Shown: one piece after another, positions 6,952 to 16,279 of the stretch
Layout: the number at the start of each line of letters is the position of its first letter
Numbering within the stretch: the stretch's first letter is position 1
Source: Clostridium sp.
GTDB taxonomy: Bacteria; Bacillota; Clostridia; Lachnospirales; Lachnospiraceae
Reading direction: 5' to 3'
NCBI GenBank assembly: GCA_023664775.1
Contig: JAMPEW010000014.1
Span: 1-63,234, forward strand
DNA: 63,234 bases
Translations under genes and position numbers: made by a program
Notes under the pieces: model-generated
Databases searched by the model: none
What the model was told of the DNA's origin: nothing
Seen by the model: the letters and a program-made list of their open reading frames with translations, nothing else

Positions 6952-8346
6952 ATGATATACATAAACATTTTTATAGTGCTTTTGTATGTGATGCTTGCAA
7001 TTATAAGCAGAAAGCACTACAGCAAATATAAGGGCATAAAAAAAGTGCCATATGCCATGTCGGATTTTATTTTTTCCATGGTATGGAAAAAAGTAAATAC
7101 GGGCAGGCTACAGCACGATATAAGAAAGCTTCAAATTGTATCGGATAAGGACGTAAAAACCATGTCGGAGAACTTTATAAAGAGAAATATTGCAGTGTGT
7201 CTTGCGGCATTTTCGGTCGTTAATGTTGTTTCTTTGCTGTTTGGCATTGCAGGCACAAGGGTGGTTGATGCGGGCAATGTGCTTTATCGGGATGACTATA
7301 ACGGACAGATGAGGGAGTATGATATAAGCCTGACCTATGAGGAGGATGAAGCTTGGGTAAATCTTGTTGTTATGCCAATGGAATATACTGTGGAGGAGTT
7401 TTATGAAAAAAGCGAGAGGCTTTTTCGTGACTTTGAAACGGAGCTTATTGGCGACAATGAGGATTTGCTGCATATAAGGGGCGATATACATATTCCGGAA
7501 AATCCTGAAAAGGTCTTTGATATAACATGGCTGTCAGATTCGCCAAAAATCTTAGCCTCAACAGGAAAGGTGAATACTGATGAAATAACAGATAAGGCTT
7601 TTGTAACACTGACTGCAACGATTGAATATGGAGCACTCTCGGCATCACACGAATACAGGCTTGGAATAGAGGGGAGAAAGGACGTGACCGTAATCGAGCT
7701 TGTGGAGGGTGAGCTTTACGATTTGGAGCAGGAAAACCGTAACCAAAAGGAGATACTCATTCCTAAGGATTTATCAGGAGTGAAGGTATCATTAGAACAA
7801 GAAAAAAACAATACATCTGTTTATATGTTTCTATTGGGAACACTATTTTGCATAATATTAGCGTTTAGGAAAGCGGCAGGCTTGAAGCAGGACATAAGGA
7901 ATAGGGATAGAAGGCTGATGGATCTTTATCCTTGGTTTGTGAATAGTCTGTGGCTTACCCTAGGCGCAGGCGTAACGGTAAAGTCGGGAATTAAGCAGTT
8001 GATAGCTGGGGGCGAAAATGGAAGCCCGCTTGTTTTGGAGTTAGAGTATGCAATTAATCAAATTGATTCGGGTTTGGATGAAGCAAAGGCATATGAGGAT
8101 TTAGGACGAAGAATTGGTCTTAATGCATATGTGAGATTAATGCATCAGCTTAGCAGAAACTTAAAAATAGGAACGAAGGATTTGCTTAGGCTTATGGAGG
8201 ATGAACTTGGCGCTGCGCTTGAGATAAGAAAGGAAAATGCAAAGAGAAAGGGGGAGGAGGCATCGACAAAGCTGTTGTTTCCAATGGTTGTATTGCTTTT
8301 GATTGTAATGCTTATGATTGTCACTCCGGTTTTGGTAAGCCTTTAA
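6952..8346 (+). CDS. TadC-like protein with a large extracellular domain
   Basis: The last 170 or so of 464 residues form a T2SSF platform domain (NSLWLTLGAGVTVKSGIKQL, LEYAINQIDSGLDEAKAYED) ending in a hydrophobic segment. Ordinary TadC proteins are about 280-310 residues. This one has an extra region of roughly 200 residues (about 95-290) between two membrane segments. That region is rich in beta-forming and acidic residues and is presumably outside the cell. It could act as a surface sensor, a pilin-handling domain or a docking site. AAGGAG precedes the ATG. Platform identity is good; the role of the insert is unknown. Confidence 0.75.
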   Translation: MIYINIFIVLLYVMLAIISRKHYSKYKGIKKVPYAMSDFIFSMVWKKVNTGRLQHDIRKLQIVSDKDVKTMSENFIKRNIAVCLAAFSVVNVVSLLFGIAGTRVVDAGNVLYRDDYNGQMREYDISLTYEEDEAWVNLVVMPMEYTVEEFYEKSERLFRDFETELIGDNEDLLHIRGDIHIPENPEKVFDITWLSDSPKILASTGKVNTDEITDKAFVTLTATIEYGALSASHEYRLGIEGRKDVTVIELVEGELYDLEQENRNQKEILIPKDLSGVKVSLEQEKNNTSVYMFLLGTLFCIILAFRKAAGLKQDIRNRDRRLMDLYPWFVNSLWLTLGAGVTVKSGIKQLIAGGENGSPLVLELEYAINQIDSGLDEAKAYEDLGRRIGLNAYVRLMHQLSRNLKIGTKDLLRLMEDELGAALEIRKENAKRKGEEASTKLLFPMVVLLLIVMLMIVTPVLVSL

Positions 8347-8361
8347 ATGCTGTGGAATATG

Positions 8362-8382
8362 CCCGGTGACAAAGCTGCCGGG
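8362..8382 (+). other. Small stem-loop ahead of the pilin gene
   Basis: CCCGG (8362-8366) pairs with CCGGG (8378-8382) between the tadC stop and the pilin ribosome site. There is no T tract. Such hairpins often mark RNA processing or stabilise a highly expressed pilin message; that role is inferred. Confidence 0.3.
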
Positions 8383-8403
8383 ACAAAAAGGAGGATAAAT
8401 GTG

Positions 8404-8571
8404 ATGATAAAAGGTTTTCTTATGAACGAGGAGGGTATGGGTGTTGTGGAAGTAATACTCATTATGGTTGTGCTTATAGCAATGGTTGCCATATTCCAAA
8501 AACAAATAAAGTCATTGGTTATGAATATCTGGAATTCAATCAATTCTGATGCAAGTAGTATTTATTCATAA
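8404..8571 (+). CDS. Flp-type major pilin
   Basis: A 55-residue prepilin and probably the structural subunit of the pilus. The short leader ends NEEG, followed by MGVVE. This is a class III leader with cleavage after glycine and glutamate at position +5, as the A24 peptidase requires. The hydrophobic stretch VILIMVVLIAMVAIF follows directly. The mature pilin would be about 44 residues. AAGGAGG is nine bases before ATG 8404 and six before an adjoining GTG at 8401, so either may be used. I rejected an ATG at 8347 for lack of a ribosome site. Confidence 0.85.
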   Translation: MIKGFLMNEEGMGVVEVILIMVVLIAMVAIFQKQIKSLVMNIWNSINSDASSIYS

Positions 8572-8672
8572 TAGCGTGTTGTGTCAGTCCGTGAGTTTCC
8601 GGTTTACAAAGAAAATCGGAGCATATGCTGAAAGCAGATTTAAAATGGGCTGAAGTTTAAAAGGAGGAGAAT

Positions 8673-10169
8673 ATGAATAATAGTGGAAAAATAACTGTGT
8701 TTCTGTGTCTGATTATAAGCAGTATGCTGTTGGTTTCATTTACGGTAAACAAAATAATAACAAGCTTGTCCGTAAAGGAAAAGGCTGTCATATGTGCGAA
8801 AAGTGCCATATCGGATATAAAAGCTGAATACAACACATATATATTTGAGCATTATCATATTCTTCTCTTTGATAAAAGCTATGGTGGGAAAGGAGAAGCT
8901 TATCTGGAGCAAAAGCTACACAATAATATGTGTGAGAAAATGGGGGAAAGGGTTTCGGTAGAGCAGACAGCCATAACGAATTTCAGGTACATATACGAGG
9001 AGGACTGTATGCCCTTTCAGGAGCAAATCGCCGATTACCTGAAATATGCGGCAATTGAAAATGGGATAGATAAAATAGTTGATGAAACAAAGGGGGAGGA
9101 TGGTACTCTGCCCGAGACTGTAACGGACGATATAAAGGCGCAGGGACAGACGGAAAATGGCGCAGAGGAAAATCAAGATGAAATCCAAACCCAAAGTGAA
9201 AGCCAAACTCAGGATGAAAATAAAACCCAAAGCGGCATGGAAACAGAGGGAAATATAAATGAAATGGGAGAGACCCCGCAGGGCAATAAAAAGGAGGAGG
9301 ACCCAAGAAAATATACTGCAAAAGCAGGAATTGTGGGTATTGTAACTATCATCAAGCCGTCTGATATGGAAATAAGCGGGGCTTACATTGATTTATCTGA
9401 GTGTTTTTCAAAAAAGCAAGGCAAGGCAGAGACCTTTGCATACAAGGTAAACACACGATTTGATGACTGTGACGATATGCTTGCGGATATGAAAAAGCAT
9501 GAAAGCTGGGCGGATAAGCTCGTCTCGTCAGGTGTCGGAGCCGTTTATGCGGTTAATGTTTTTAACTGTGCTGTAGATACATCCGTCAATGAAACCTCTG
9601 TTTTAAAATACGAATTGGAATATCTTGCCTGCGGGAAAAAATCAGATGCAGAAAATTTGGAGCGTGCAGTAGAGAGAATTGTGCTTATAAGGTTTCCCAT
9701 AAATTATTCTTATCTGATAAGTGACACGACAAAAATGGCAAGGGTAACACAAATTGCAATTCCTATTTCCGTTGCGACACTGATTCCTGAGCCTGTCGTT
9801 AAGACGCTGATTGCAGGCTGCTGGTCTTACGCAGAGGCGATGGCAGACGCAAGAGTTTTACTTCAGGGGAAAAAGCTTCCATTTGCAAAAAGTAAGGAAA
9901 GCTGGATAACGGATATAGATAGGATTGGGGAAAGTGTGTGTGAAGGAACAGGCAGCGACAGTGGAATGAGCTATCAGGATTATTTGATGATATTACTTTC
10001 CATGAACGCAGACAAAACCTACTATCGTATGCTTGATTTGATAGATATAAATGCACGTTCCGTTGACGAGGATTTTGATATTGCAAATGGTGTTGTTGCA
10101 CTGACGGCTGAATTTATCATTTCCTATGATGACAAGAACTATTACATAAAGGAAAGCGGAGGATACTGA
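8673..10169 (+). CDS. DUF5702-like envelope protein of the Tad locus
   Basis: A 498-residue protein with one N-terminal membrane segment directly after MNNSGKITVF, then an extracellular body. This layout matches the DUF5702/TadG-like proteins of Gram-positive Tad loci. Residues of about 140-210 form an acidic Gln/Glu/Asn-rich linker with QTQSESQTQDENKTQ-type repeats. The flanking parts look folded, with several cysteines. AAGGAGGAG precedes the ATG. It probably acts as a minor pilin or envelope anchor for the pilus; that role is inferred from position and topology. Confidence 0.65.
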   Translation: MNNSGKITVFLCLIISSMLLVSFTVNKIITSLSVKEKAVICAKSAISDIKAEYNTYIFEHYHILLFDKSYGGKGEAYLEQKLHNNMCEKMGERVSVEQTAITNFRYIYEEDCMPFQEQIADYLKYAAIENGIDKIVDETKGEDGTLPETVTDDIKAQGQTENGAEENQDEIQTQSESQTQDENKTQSGMETEGNINEMGETPQGNKKEEDPRKYTAKAGIVGIVTIIKPSDMEISGAYIDLSECFSKKQGKAETFAYKVNTRFDDCDDMLADMKKHESWADKLVSSGVGAVYAVNVFNCAVDTSVNETSVLKYELEYLACGKKSDAENLERAVERIVLIRFPINYSYLISDTTKMARVTQIAIPISVATLIPEPVVKTLIAGCWSYAEAMADARVLLQGKKLPFAKSKESWITDIDRIGESVCEGTGSDSGMSYQDYLMILLSMNADKTYYRMLDLIDINARSVDEDFDIANGVVALTAEFIISYDDKNYYIKESGGY

Positions 10170-10258
10170 TTGTCCCAGCATCCTCTGTCACGCCAATAAA
10201 AATAAGTAAAGCCTCTCCGGGTGCAAACCATATAGGCAGAGGGTGTTGGGACAATCAG
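10166..10258. repeat. Long hairpin starting in the stop codon
   Basis: A 22-base arm at 10166-10187 pairs along its whole length with 10237-10258; the only two differences are G-U pairs in RNA. The left arm begins within the stop of the DUF5702 gene. The 49-base loop contains a smaller GCCTCT/AGAGGG-type pairing. No T run follows, so it may be a processing or attenuation element between tad cistrons. It is unrelated in sequence to the next repeat. Confidence 0.7.
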
Positions 10259-10298
10259 TATGTGAATCGGAATGGGTCAGAGATGATTCCATAATTAC

Positions 10299-10451
10299 AT
10301 AGGTAATTGCGAAACTAACATTTTATTAATATATGTTGTCGAAAATATACAAATTCAATTCAGGGCACGCTTGCGCTTAACGCCCTGCTTATGAACTTAT
10401 ATATTTTCTCCAACTTACGTTATTATAAAGCAGAGTTTCGCAATTGCCTAT
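10299..10451. repeat. 153-bp palindromic element (MITE-like)
   Basis: The terminal arms ATAGGTAATTGCGAAACT (10299-10316) and its near-exact complement (10434-10451) enclose more paired blocks. These are GTTG-x2-GAAAATATA with TATATTTTC-x2-CAAC, and CAGGGC (10361-10366) with GCCCTG (10382-10387). The whole element folds as one long hairpin and carries no gene. The same arms recur at 17421-17472 and, singly, at 27190-27205. It fills most of the 308-base gap between tad genes and ends 26 bases before the next ATG. Confidence 0.75.
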
Positions 10452-10477
10452 CCATAATTATAAGATGTGAGGTTAAT

Positions 10478-11215
10478 ATGAATAATAAGGGAAACACAGT
10501 AGTTGAAGCTACACTTATTCTGCCTATATTTATTTTCGGAATGCTTGCTTTATTTGAATTTTCCCGGTGCAGGCTTGCAGAAAATATTGTTTATGAGGCT
10601 GCATGGGAAGCTGCTGAATATATGGCGGAGTATGGATATATAGCCGAGGGGAATTTGTGGCTTGCACAGTCGAGACTTGAAAAATATGTCGATGACTTGT
10701 GGCTTGTTGATAAATACATTCAGGGCGGTGCTTCGGGAGTAAGCCTTACGGGCTCATGCTTTCAAACAGAGGAAAATGACGTGGAGCTTGCCATAACATA
10801 CAAATTAAGCTGTAATATTCCGTTTTTTGATTTTTTTTCACATGAAAGAAGCTATACATTAAAGCAGCACATATATTGTGGTTATGAAAAGGAGCAGGGG
10901 GAAGAATGGGAGGAAGCAGATGACGAAAAATACGTTTATGTAACTGATAACATGGAAGCATACCATACGACAAGAGCATGCACACACCTGTCTCTGTCCA
11001 TTTCCGGTACGACAAAAAAACAGGCAGAAAAAAATAATTTTTCGCCCTGTGAATTTTGTGGTGATAAATGTGGACAAACTGTATATATTACAAAATATGG
11101 GGACAGGTATCATTCGGGGAAATCATGCAGCGGCTTAAAAAGAACCGTAAAACGTGTGAAGCTCTCCGAGGTGGAGCAGATAGGGGCTTGCCAAAGATGT
11201 GGAGGATATGAATGA
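10478..11215 (+). CDS. TadE-like pseudopilin with a Cys-module tail
   Basis: A 245-residue protein beginning MNNKGNTVVEATLILPIFIF, the TadE-type N terminus: a short polar leader, glutamate and one membrane helix. After an extracellular middle come two related 40-residue modules near 150-195 and 200-245. Each has YH, a Cys about five residues later, then a closing CxxC (PCEFC; ACQRC). The pattern suggests paired metal sites or disulfides. ATG 10478 was chosen because GAGG lies before it and the TadE leader begins here; the upstream in-frame extension lies inside the repeat element. Confidence 0.7.
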   Translation: MNNKGNTVVEATLILPIFIFGMLALFEFSRCRLAENIVYEAAWEAAEYMAEYGYIAEGNLWLAQSRLEKYVDDLWLVDKYIQGGASGVSLTGSCFQTEENDVELAITYKLSCNIPFFDFFSHERSYTLKQHIYCGYEKEQGEEWEEADDEKYVYVTDNMEAYHTTRACTHLSLSISGTTKKQAEKNNFSPCEFCGDKCGQTVYITKYGDRYHSGKSCSGLKRTVKRVKLSEVEQIGACQRCGGYE

Positions 11216-11562
11216 AAACCATATATAAAAATTCAGGAAGCACTACAGTGGAAATGTGCTTTGTAATGCCGATTGTAATATTTGTAACAATATTTTGCCT
11301 GATGCTCCTGCTTATGCCTGTGCATGACATTCAGATGCAGGAGCTGTCCTATTCGGCAATATATACATATTCAGGTGATGGGTCTGTGATAAATGAGCAG
11401 ATAAGGGTATATGAGGAAAATGGATTTGTTTATGGCTGTGCAAAGCAGATAAAAGCACCTTTGCAGTATAAAGACAGGGAGATTACATATAAGACGGAAT
11501 ATGATAAATGTACGCCGAGATTGAGGAGGTGGCAGATGTATGGAGATATTTTTCAGGAGTAG
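11212..11562 (+). CDS. Second TadE-like pseudopilin
   Basis: A 116-residue protein that overlaps the preceding gene by ATGA, a sign of coupled translation. Its start, MKTIYKNSGSTTVEMCFVMP, followed by a hydrophobic helix, is TadE-like, with glutamate in the usual place. The extracellular remainder is short (about 75 residues) and has no motif I recognise. It probably forms a minor pilus subunit with its neighbour. Confidence 0.65.
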   Translation: MKTIYKNSGSTTVEMCFVMPIVIFVTIFCLMLLLMPVHDIQMQELSYSAIYTYSGDGSVINEQIRVYEENGFVYGCAKQIKAPLQYKDREITYKTEYDKCTPRLRRWQMYGDIFQE

Positions 11563-12448
11563 CGACATGGATCATTATATGGATGTGAGGCTTGAGGACA
11601 TCGGCATATCAAAAACCTCGGCAGCAAGGTATAAAAGCCGTATGATAGAGGAAAATAACATTCCTTATATGCTCCGTCCTGCGTCATATGAGCTTGACGG
11701 CAGTATGTGGCTGAGATATAAAACCTCAGGCAATTATATACTTGAAAAGGTGCTTTTAAAGCTTAGCCTTGACGGAGGACTGCTCAGGCTTATCATGGCA
11801 CAAATCTTTGCATGTATATTTTCATTGGAGGAGTATCTGCTTTCTGCAAACGACCTTGTAATAGATATAAGGCATATGACATACAATGCTGATACAAAAA
11901 GCATTGGAATGATATATGTTCCTGAGTATAATACAGATATAAGGCAGCAGCTTAGGGATATGCTGGAGGTCTTAATGAAAGAGTTTGATCACCACGACAG
12001 CGAAGGACTTGTGTATATGTATGGGATATATGATATGTTGACAGACCAAGGCATTTCCATGGTAAAATTAAGAAAAGCAGTTTTATGTGAGGTTGATGCT
12101 GAAGCTGATATAAATGCCCTGTATGTTGAACCGCCAAAACATGAATGTGAAATAAGCTGTCTTGTGCCTCTGACAAACGGCTTGCTTGAACCTATACGTT
12201 TTTGCGACTATAATGAAAAAATCGTTATAGGGCGTGGAAAGAAGCAGGCGGACTACAGAATCGCCACAAATCAGATTAGCAGGGTGCATGCGTGTGTTTT
12301 TATAGGGGAAAACGGAATATGGGTACAGGACGAAAACTCAACAAATGGCACGTTTGTAAACTCGGTAAGGCTTACGGCACTGGAGAACAGACAATTGAGA
12401 CAGGGAGACACCGTTGCCTTTGCCAATGAGGAATTCTTCGTTAAATAG
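11540..12448 (+). CDS. DUF6382-like plus FHA domain protein of the Tad operon
   Basis: A 302-residue cytoplasmic protein. Residues 1-190 resemble the N-terminal region called DUF6382 in Lachnospiraceae FHA proteins. Residues 220-302 are an FHA phosphothreonine-binding domain with the intact core VIGRG, ISRVHA and STNGTFVN. It overlaps the previous gene by 23 bases and is the last gene of the Tad operon. That position suggests pilus assembly is read out or controlled by Ser/Thr phosphorylation. The kinase at 28040 is the only one in the window. Unlike the FHA proteins at 23413 and 25298, this domain keeps the canonical Gly-Arg and Asn-Gly-Thr residues. Confidence 0.8.
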   Translation: MEIFFRSSDMDHYMDVRLEDIGISKTSAARYKSRMIEENNIPYMLRPASYELDGSMWLRYKTSGNYILEKVLLKLSLDGGLLRLIMAQIFACIFSLEEYLLSANDLVIDIRHMTYNADTKSIGMIYVPEYNTDIRQQLRDMLEVLMKEFDHHDSEGLVYMYGIYDMLTDQGISMVKLRKAVLCEVDAEADINALYVEPPKHECEISCLVPLTNGLLEPIRFCDYNEKIVIGRGKKQADYRIATNQISRVHACVFIGENGIWVQDENSTNGTFVNSVRLTALENRQLRQGDTVAFANEEFFVK

Positions 12449-12472
12449 CCTTTACTAACAAGGCTATTTTTG
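12445..12472 (+). terminator. Tad operon terminator
   Basis: ATAGCCTT (12445-12452) pairs with AAGGCTAT (12460-12467), followed by TTTTT. The left arm includes the TAG stop of the FHA gene. Confidence 0.75.
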
Positions 12473-12535
12473 TTATATTAAAGTATATGCTGTTTTTTAT
12501 TTAAAACAAATTTTTTGTTTTGAGAGGTGGAAATT

Positions 12536-13543
12536 TTGAATATTAATGTATACTACGGAGGACGGGGGCTTCTCGATGACCCAACATTATTTGTGATAGA
12601 AAGAATCATACAGGTGCTTGAGGAGCTTCGTGTTAATGTAACAAGGTACAATATGTATGAGGATAAGTCCGGAATTGCAACATTGCCTAATACGTTAAAG
12701 GATTGTGATGGAGTTATATTAGCAGCTAATGTTGAATGGTATGGAATGGGCGGCTATATGCAGCAATTCCTTGATATGTGCTGGCTGTACGGTGACAAGG
12801 GAAAAATATCTAAGCTTTACATGCTGCCGGTTGTTGTTGCTACAGCTTACGGCGAGCAGGATATTGAGCTGTCACTTAGAAAGGCATGGGATGTTTTGGG
12901 CGGCATACCGTTACATGGACTTGCCCTTTATGTTAATAGCCAAGAGGATATAGAGTCCAATGCCGCATATCTAGGCGTTATAGAGAAGAAAGCAGAGGAT
13001 TTATACAGAAGCATCAATAAAAAATCCGTCAAGCTGCCAACGAGCAGTATTGCAGTAAAAAATAATATTATAAAGAAAAGCAGCATAAATCTTACGCCGC
13101 AGGAAAGCGAGCAGCTTTCAAAATTTGTGGCAGATGACGGATATGTGAAAAAGCAGAAAGAGGATATCGAGGAGCTTGCTGCCATGTTCAAGCAGATGAT
13201 GGGAGATGAAGAACCGAAGGAAGAAGTTGTATATGAGGACGACATTATAGAAGCGCTTTATACACACTTTCATCCTGAAAAGGATTTTAGTGCAAAGTAT
13301 GTTATTATAGTTTCAGATACGGGGAAGAATCTTATTATTCATGCAGGAACGGAGCTTAAATGTGAGTATGGCGAGGATCAGGAGGGCGATGTAAAGCTTA
13401 AAACAAGCACTGCCCACTTGAAGAAAATTTTTGCGGGTAAGCAGACGTTCCAAAAGGGATTTATGGCAGGAGAAATAACTGCAAAGGGAAACTTTAAGAC
13501 ACTTAGGATGCTGGATCAGATATTCAGGTTTGGCAGGAAATAG
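12536..13543 (+). CDS. Flavodoxin-fold protein with an SCP2-like tail
   Basis: About 335 residues. The first 165 resemble a flavodoxin/NADPH-dependent FMN reductase fold (NINVYYGG start; GVILAANVEWYGMGGYMQQF as the flavin-loop region). A linker of charged helices follows. The last 100 (ALYTHFHPEKDFSAKYVI through KGNFKTLRML) look like an SCP2 sterol-carrier fold. It may bind flavin and a hydrophobic ligand; no reaction can be assigned. I prefer TTG 12536, which has AGGTGG five bases upstream, over GTG 12527. It lies 20 bases before dnaX and is probably co-transcribed with it. Confidence 0.65.
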   Translation: MNINVYYGGRGLLDDPTLFVIERIIQVLEELRVNVTRYNMYEDKSGIATLPNTLKDCDGVILAANVEWYGMGGYMQQFLDMCWLYGDKGKISKLYMLPVVVATAYGEQDIELSLRKAWDVLGGIPLHGLALYVNSQEDIESNAAYLGVIEKKAEDLYRSINKKSVKLPTSSIAVKNNIIKKSSINLTPQESEQLSKFVADDGYVKKQKEDIEELAAMFKQMMGDEEPKEEVVYEDDIIEALYTHFHPEKDFSAKYVIIVSDTGKNLIIHAGTELKCEYGEDQEGDVKLKTSTAHLKKIFAGKQTFQKGFMAGEITAKGNFKTLRMLDQIFRFGRK

Positions 13544-13563
13544 TTTTAGAAAGAAGGCCACTT

Positions 13564-15279
13564 ATGTCCTATATGGCATTATACCGCAAATGGCGTCCCG
13601 ATGAATTTCAGGAGGTAAAGGGGCAGGAACATATTGTTACAACCCTGAGAAACCAAATCAAGCATGACAGAATAGGACATGCATATCTTTTTTGCGGAAC
13701 AAGAGGAACAGGAAAAACTACAATTGCAAAGCTGATGGCAAAGGCGGTAAACTGTGAAAATCCCATAGATGGAAGCCCGTGCAATGAATGTGCAAGCTGC
13801 AAGGCGATAGCGGCGGGCAATTCCATGAATGTAATTGAGATTGATGCAGCGTCAAATAACGGTGTTGACAACATAAGACAGATTAACGGCGCAGTCCAGT
13901 ATTCGCCTACACAGGGCAAGTATTTGGTGTATATTATAGATGAGGTGCATATGCTTTCTAAGGGTGCATTTAATGCACTTTTAAAGACCTTGGAGGAGCC
14001 GCCTGAATATGTTATTTTTATATTGGCAACCACAGAGTCGCATATGATACCTGCAACAATTTTATCGAGATGCCAGAGATATGATTTCAGACGAATTTCC
14101 ATAGAGACAATCACGGATAGGCTTGCGGAGCTTTTAGAGCGGGAAAATGTCAGGGCGACAAGAGAAGCACTTGCCTATGTTGCAAAGGCGGCAGACGGCT
14201 CGATGAGAGATGCCCTTAGCATTTTAGACCAATGCATTGCCTTTCATCTTGGCGAGGAGCTTACCTATGACAGCGTGCTTGAAACGATAGGGGCTGTAGA
14301 TATAGAAATATACATGAAGCTGATGTCTGCCATTGTTTCGGGAGATACGCTTACAGCCGTAACTATCATTGATGATGCCGTGTGGCAGGGAAAGGATTTG
14401 ACGCAGATTGTCAACGAGTTTACATCGTTTGTGAGAAATGTGCTTGTGCTTAAAATGAATCCTGCCATGACGGTGGACGTTACATCGGAAAATGTGCCGC
14501 GCCTGTTAGAGCTTGGAGCTGATTTGTCGCAGGAATACCTGATTAATTACATAAATATTCTTCAGGAGGCGGCGTCAAAGATAAACCGTGCCACTACAAA
14601 GCGTATCGTTTTGGAGGTGGCAGTTATAAAAATGTGCAAGCCTCAAATGCAGCAGGGGTATGCTGCCATGGAAAAGCGCATTGAGGAGCTGGAAAAGCGG
14701 CTTGCCGATATTGGAACAGAAAAGATAGTATATGTTAATACAGAACCTGCGGCATCGCAGATGAATACAGCAAATACCAATGCACCACAGGTAAATACAG
14801 TAAATGCCGGTGTGCCGCAAATGAATACAACAAATGTGCCTGCTGCACAAACAACTGTAAAAGTGGAAAATGAGACGGACGAAACAGCATTAGAGCAAAA
14901 AATAGCTGATAATTTTAAAAAGAAATACAAAGAGGCAGACTATGAGGAGCTTGAAAGAATTGTGTCTGCATGGCAACACCTAAAGCAGACGGTCATGAAA
15001 ATGGAACGGTCTTATCTTGATAAGGCAAAGGTAATACCGGGAGAGTCGCCCTCCACGCTTGAGCTTACATTTGTGGAAAATGATGAAAATTTCATGGCGA
15101 TAAAATACTTTAGCGAGCCACGCAATATAAAGCATCTTGAGGAAACGATTGCTGAATTTACCGAGCGGGAGGTACATGTCTCTTTAAGAAAAGTAAGACC
15201 GAAGGAATATCAAAATTCCAATGTGGCAGAGTGGGATTTGTCAAAAATAAAATTTGATAATATTGAATTTAAATCTTAG
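13564..15279 (+). CDS. dnaX: DNA polymerase III subunit gamma/tau
   Basis: A 571-residue clamp-loader ATPase that loads the sliding clamp at the replication fork. It shows Walker [10 protein letters not shown] near residues 45-53, four zinc cysteines in the [16 protein letters not shown] stretch, Walker B DEVHML, and an SRC arginine finger. Domain III follows. A linker of about 400-450 is rich in Asn, Thr and Pro with NTxxxPQMNT-type repeats. The tau-like C-terminal part runs from [19 protein letters not shown]. It is followed directly by ybaB and recR, the classical order in Firmicutes. Confidence 0.95.
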   Translation: MSYMALYRKWRPDEFQEVKGQEHIVTTLRNQIKHDRIGHAYLFCGTRGTGKTTIAKLMAKAVNCENPIDGSPCNECASCKAIAAGNSMNVIEIDAASNNGVDNIRQINGAVQYSPTQGKYLVYIIDEVHMLSKGAFNALLKTLEEPPEYVIFILATTESHMIPATILSRCQRYDFRRISIETITDRLAELLERENVRATREALAYVAKAADGSMRDALSILDQCIAFHLGEELTYDSVLETIGAVDIEIYMKLMSAIVSGDTLTAVTIIDDAVWQGKDLTQIVNEFTSFVRNVLVLKMNPAMTVDVTSENVPRLLELGADLSQEYLINYINILQEAASKINRATTKRIVLEVAVIKMCKPQMQQGYAAMEKRIEELEKRLADIGTEKIVYVNTEPAASQMNTANTNAPQVNTVNAGVPQMNTTNVPAAQTTVKVENETDETALEQKIADNFKKKYKEADYEELERIVSAWQHLKQTVMKMERSYLDKAKVIPGESPSTLELTFVENDENFMAIKYFSEPRNIKHLEETIAEFTEREVHVSLRKVRPKEYQNSNVAEWDLSKIKFDNIEFKS

Positions 15280-15290
15280 GAGGAAAGAAA

Positions 15291-15641
15291 ATGGCAAAAA
15301 GAGGTGGATTTCCAGGTGGAGGCATGATGCCGGGAAATATGAACAATCTTATGAAGCAGGCGCAGAAAATGCAGAAGCAGATGGAGGAGACGACAAAGGA
15401 GCTTGAGGAAAAGGAATACGAGGCATCGTCAGGCGGAGGCGCAGTAAAGGTTAAGATAAACGGAAAAAAGGAAATTACCGAACTGCATCTTGATGAGGAT
15501 ATTGTGGATAAGGATGACATAGAAATGCTGGAGGACACAATTATTGCTGCGGTAAATGAAGCCATAAGAATGCAGAGCGAGGATGAGAAAGCGCAGATGG
15601 GTAAAATTACCGGCGGCATGGGCGGAGGTTTTCCTTTCTGA
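15291..15641 (+). CDS. YbaB/EbfC nucleoid-associated protein
   Basis: A 116-residue small DNA-binding protein of the YbaB/EbfC family. A Gly-Met-rich start ([20 protein letters not shown]) leads to a long helix, the central [19 protein letters not shown] beta motif, and a second helix. It ends in a glycine-rich tail. AGGAGG lies ten bases before the ATG. The length and its place between dnaX and recR are standard. Confidence 0.93.
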   Translation: MAKRGGFPGGGMMPGNMNNLMKQAQKMQKQMEETTKELEEKEYEASSGGGAVKVKINGKKEITELHLDEDIVDKDDIEMLEDTIIAAVNEAIRMQSEDEKAQMGKITGGMGGGFPF

Positions 15642-16240
15642 TGGATGTGTACGGAGGACAGGTTAATAAACTGATAGAGGAGCTGTCAAGACTTCCGGGC
15701 ATAGGAGGCAAAACGGCGCAGAGATTGGCGTTTTACATCATAAATATGCCGGAGGACAGGGCTAAAAATCTTGCTGATGCAATTGTTGACGCAAAGACAA
15801 ATATAAAATACTGCAAATCCTGTTATACGATAACGGACAGGGAAGTCTGTCCCATATGTGCATCGGAGAAAAGAAACCATAAGCTTATTATGGTCGTGGA
15901 AACTCCGAGAGATTTAGCGGCATATGAGAGAACGGGCAGATACGAGGGCGTTTATCACGTATTACATGGAGTTATAAATCCTGCACTTGGTATAGGGGCA
16001 GGCGACATTAAGCTGAAGGAACTTATTTTGCGTCTGGAACAGCTTGATGTTGACGAACTAATTATTGCCACAAATTCCAGTGTTGAGGGCGAGGCTACGG
16101 CAATGTACATATCAAAGCTCATTAAGCCTTCAGGCATAAAGACAACGAGAATAGCAAGCGGTGTGCCTGTGGGAGGAGATTTGGAATGTATAGATGAGGT
16201 TACGCTTCTTAGAGCATTGGAGGGAAGAATAACTATATAG
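15641..16240 (+). CDS. recR: Recombination protein RecR
   Basis: A 199-residue recombination mediator that acts with RecF and RecO at single-strand gaps. It has the helix-hairpin-helix LSRLPGIGGKTAQRLAF, a C4 zinc finger (CKSCY with CPIC), and a Toprim domain with VETPRDLAAYERTG and the TNSSVEGEATAMYI motif. Its ATG shares one base with the ybaB stop (TGATG), so the two are translationally coupled. Confidence 0.95.
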   Translation: MDVYGGQVNKLIEELSRLPGIGGKTAQRLAFYIINMPEDRAKNLADAIVDAKTNIKYCKSCYTITDREVCPICASEKRNHKLIMVVETPRDLAAYERTGRYEGVYHVLHGVINPALGIGAGDIKLKELILRLEQLDVDELIIATNSSVEGEATAMYISKLIKPSGIKTTRIASGVPVGGDLECIDEVTLLRALEGRITI

Positions 16241-16279
16241 CTACGACAAGTATAGTCAAAAGAAAGTGAGGTATGTACT

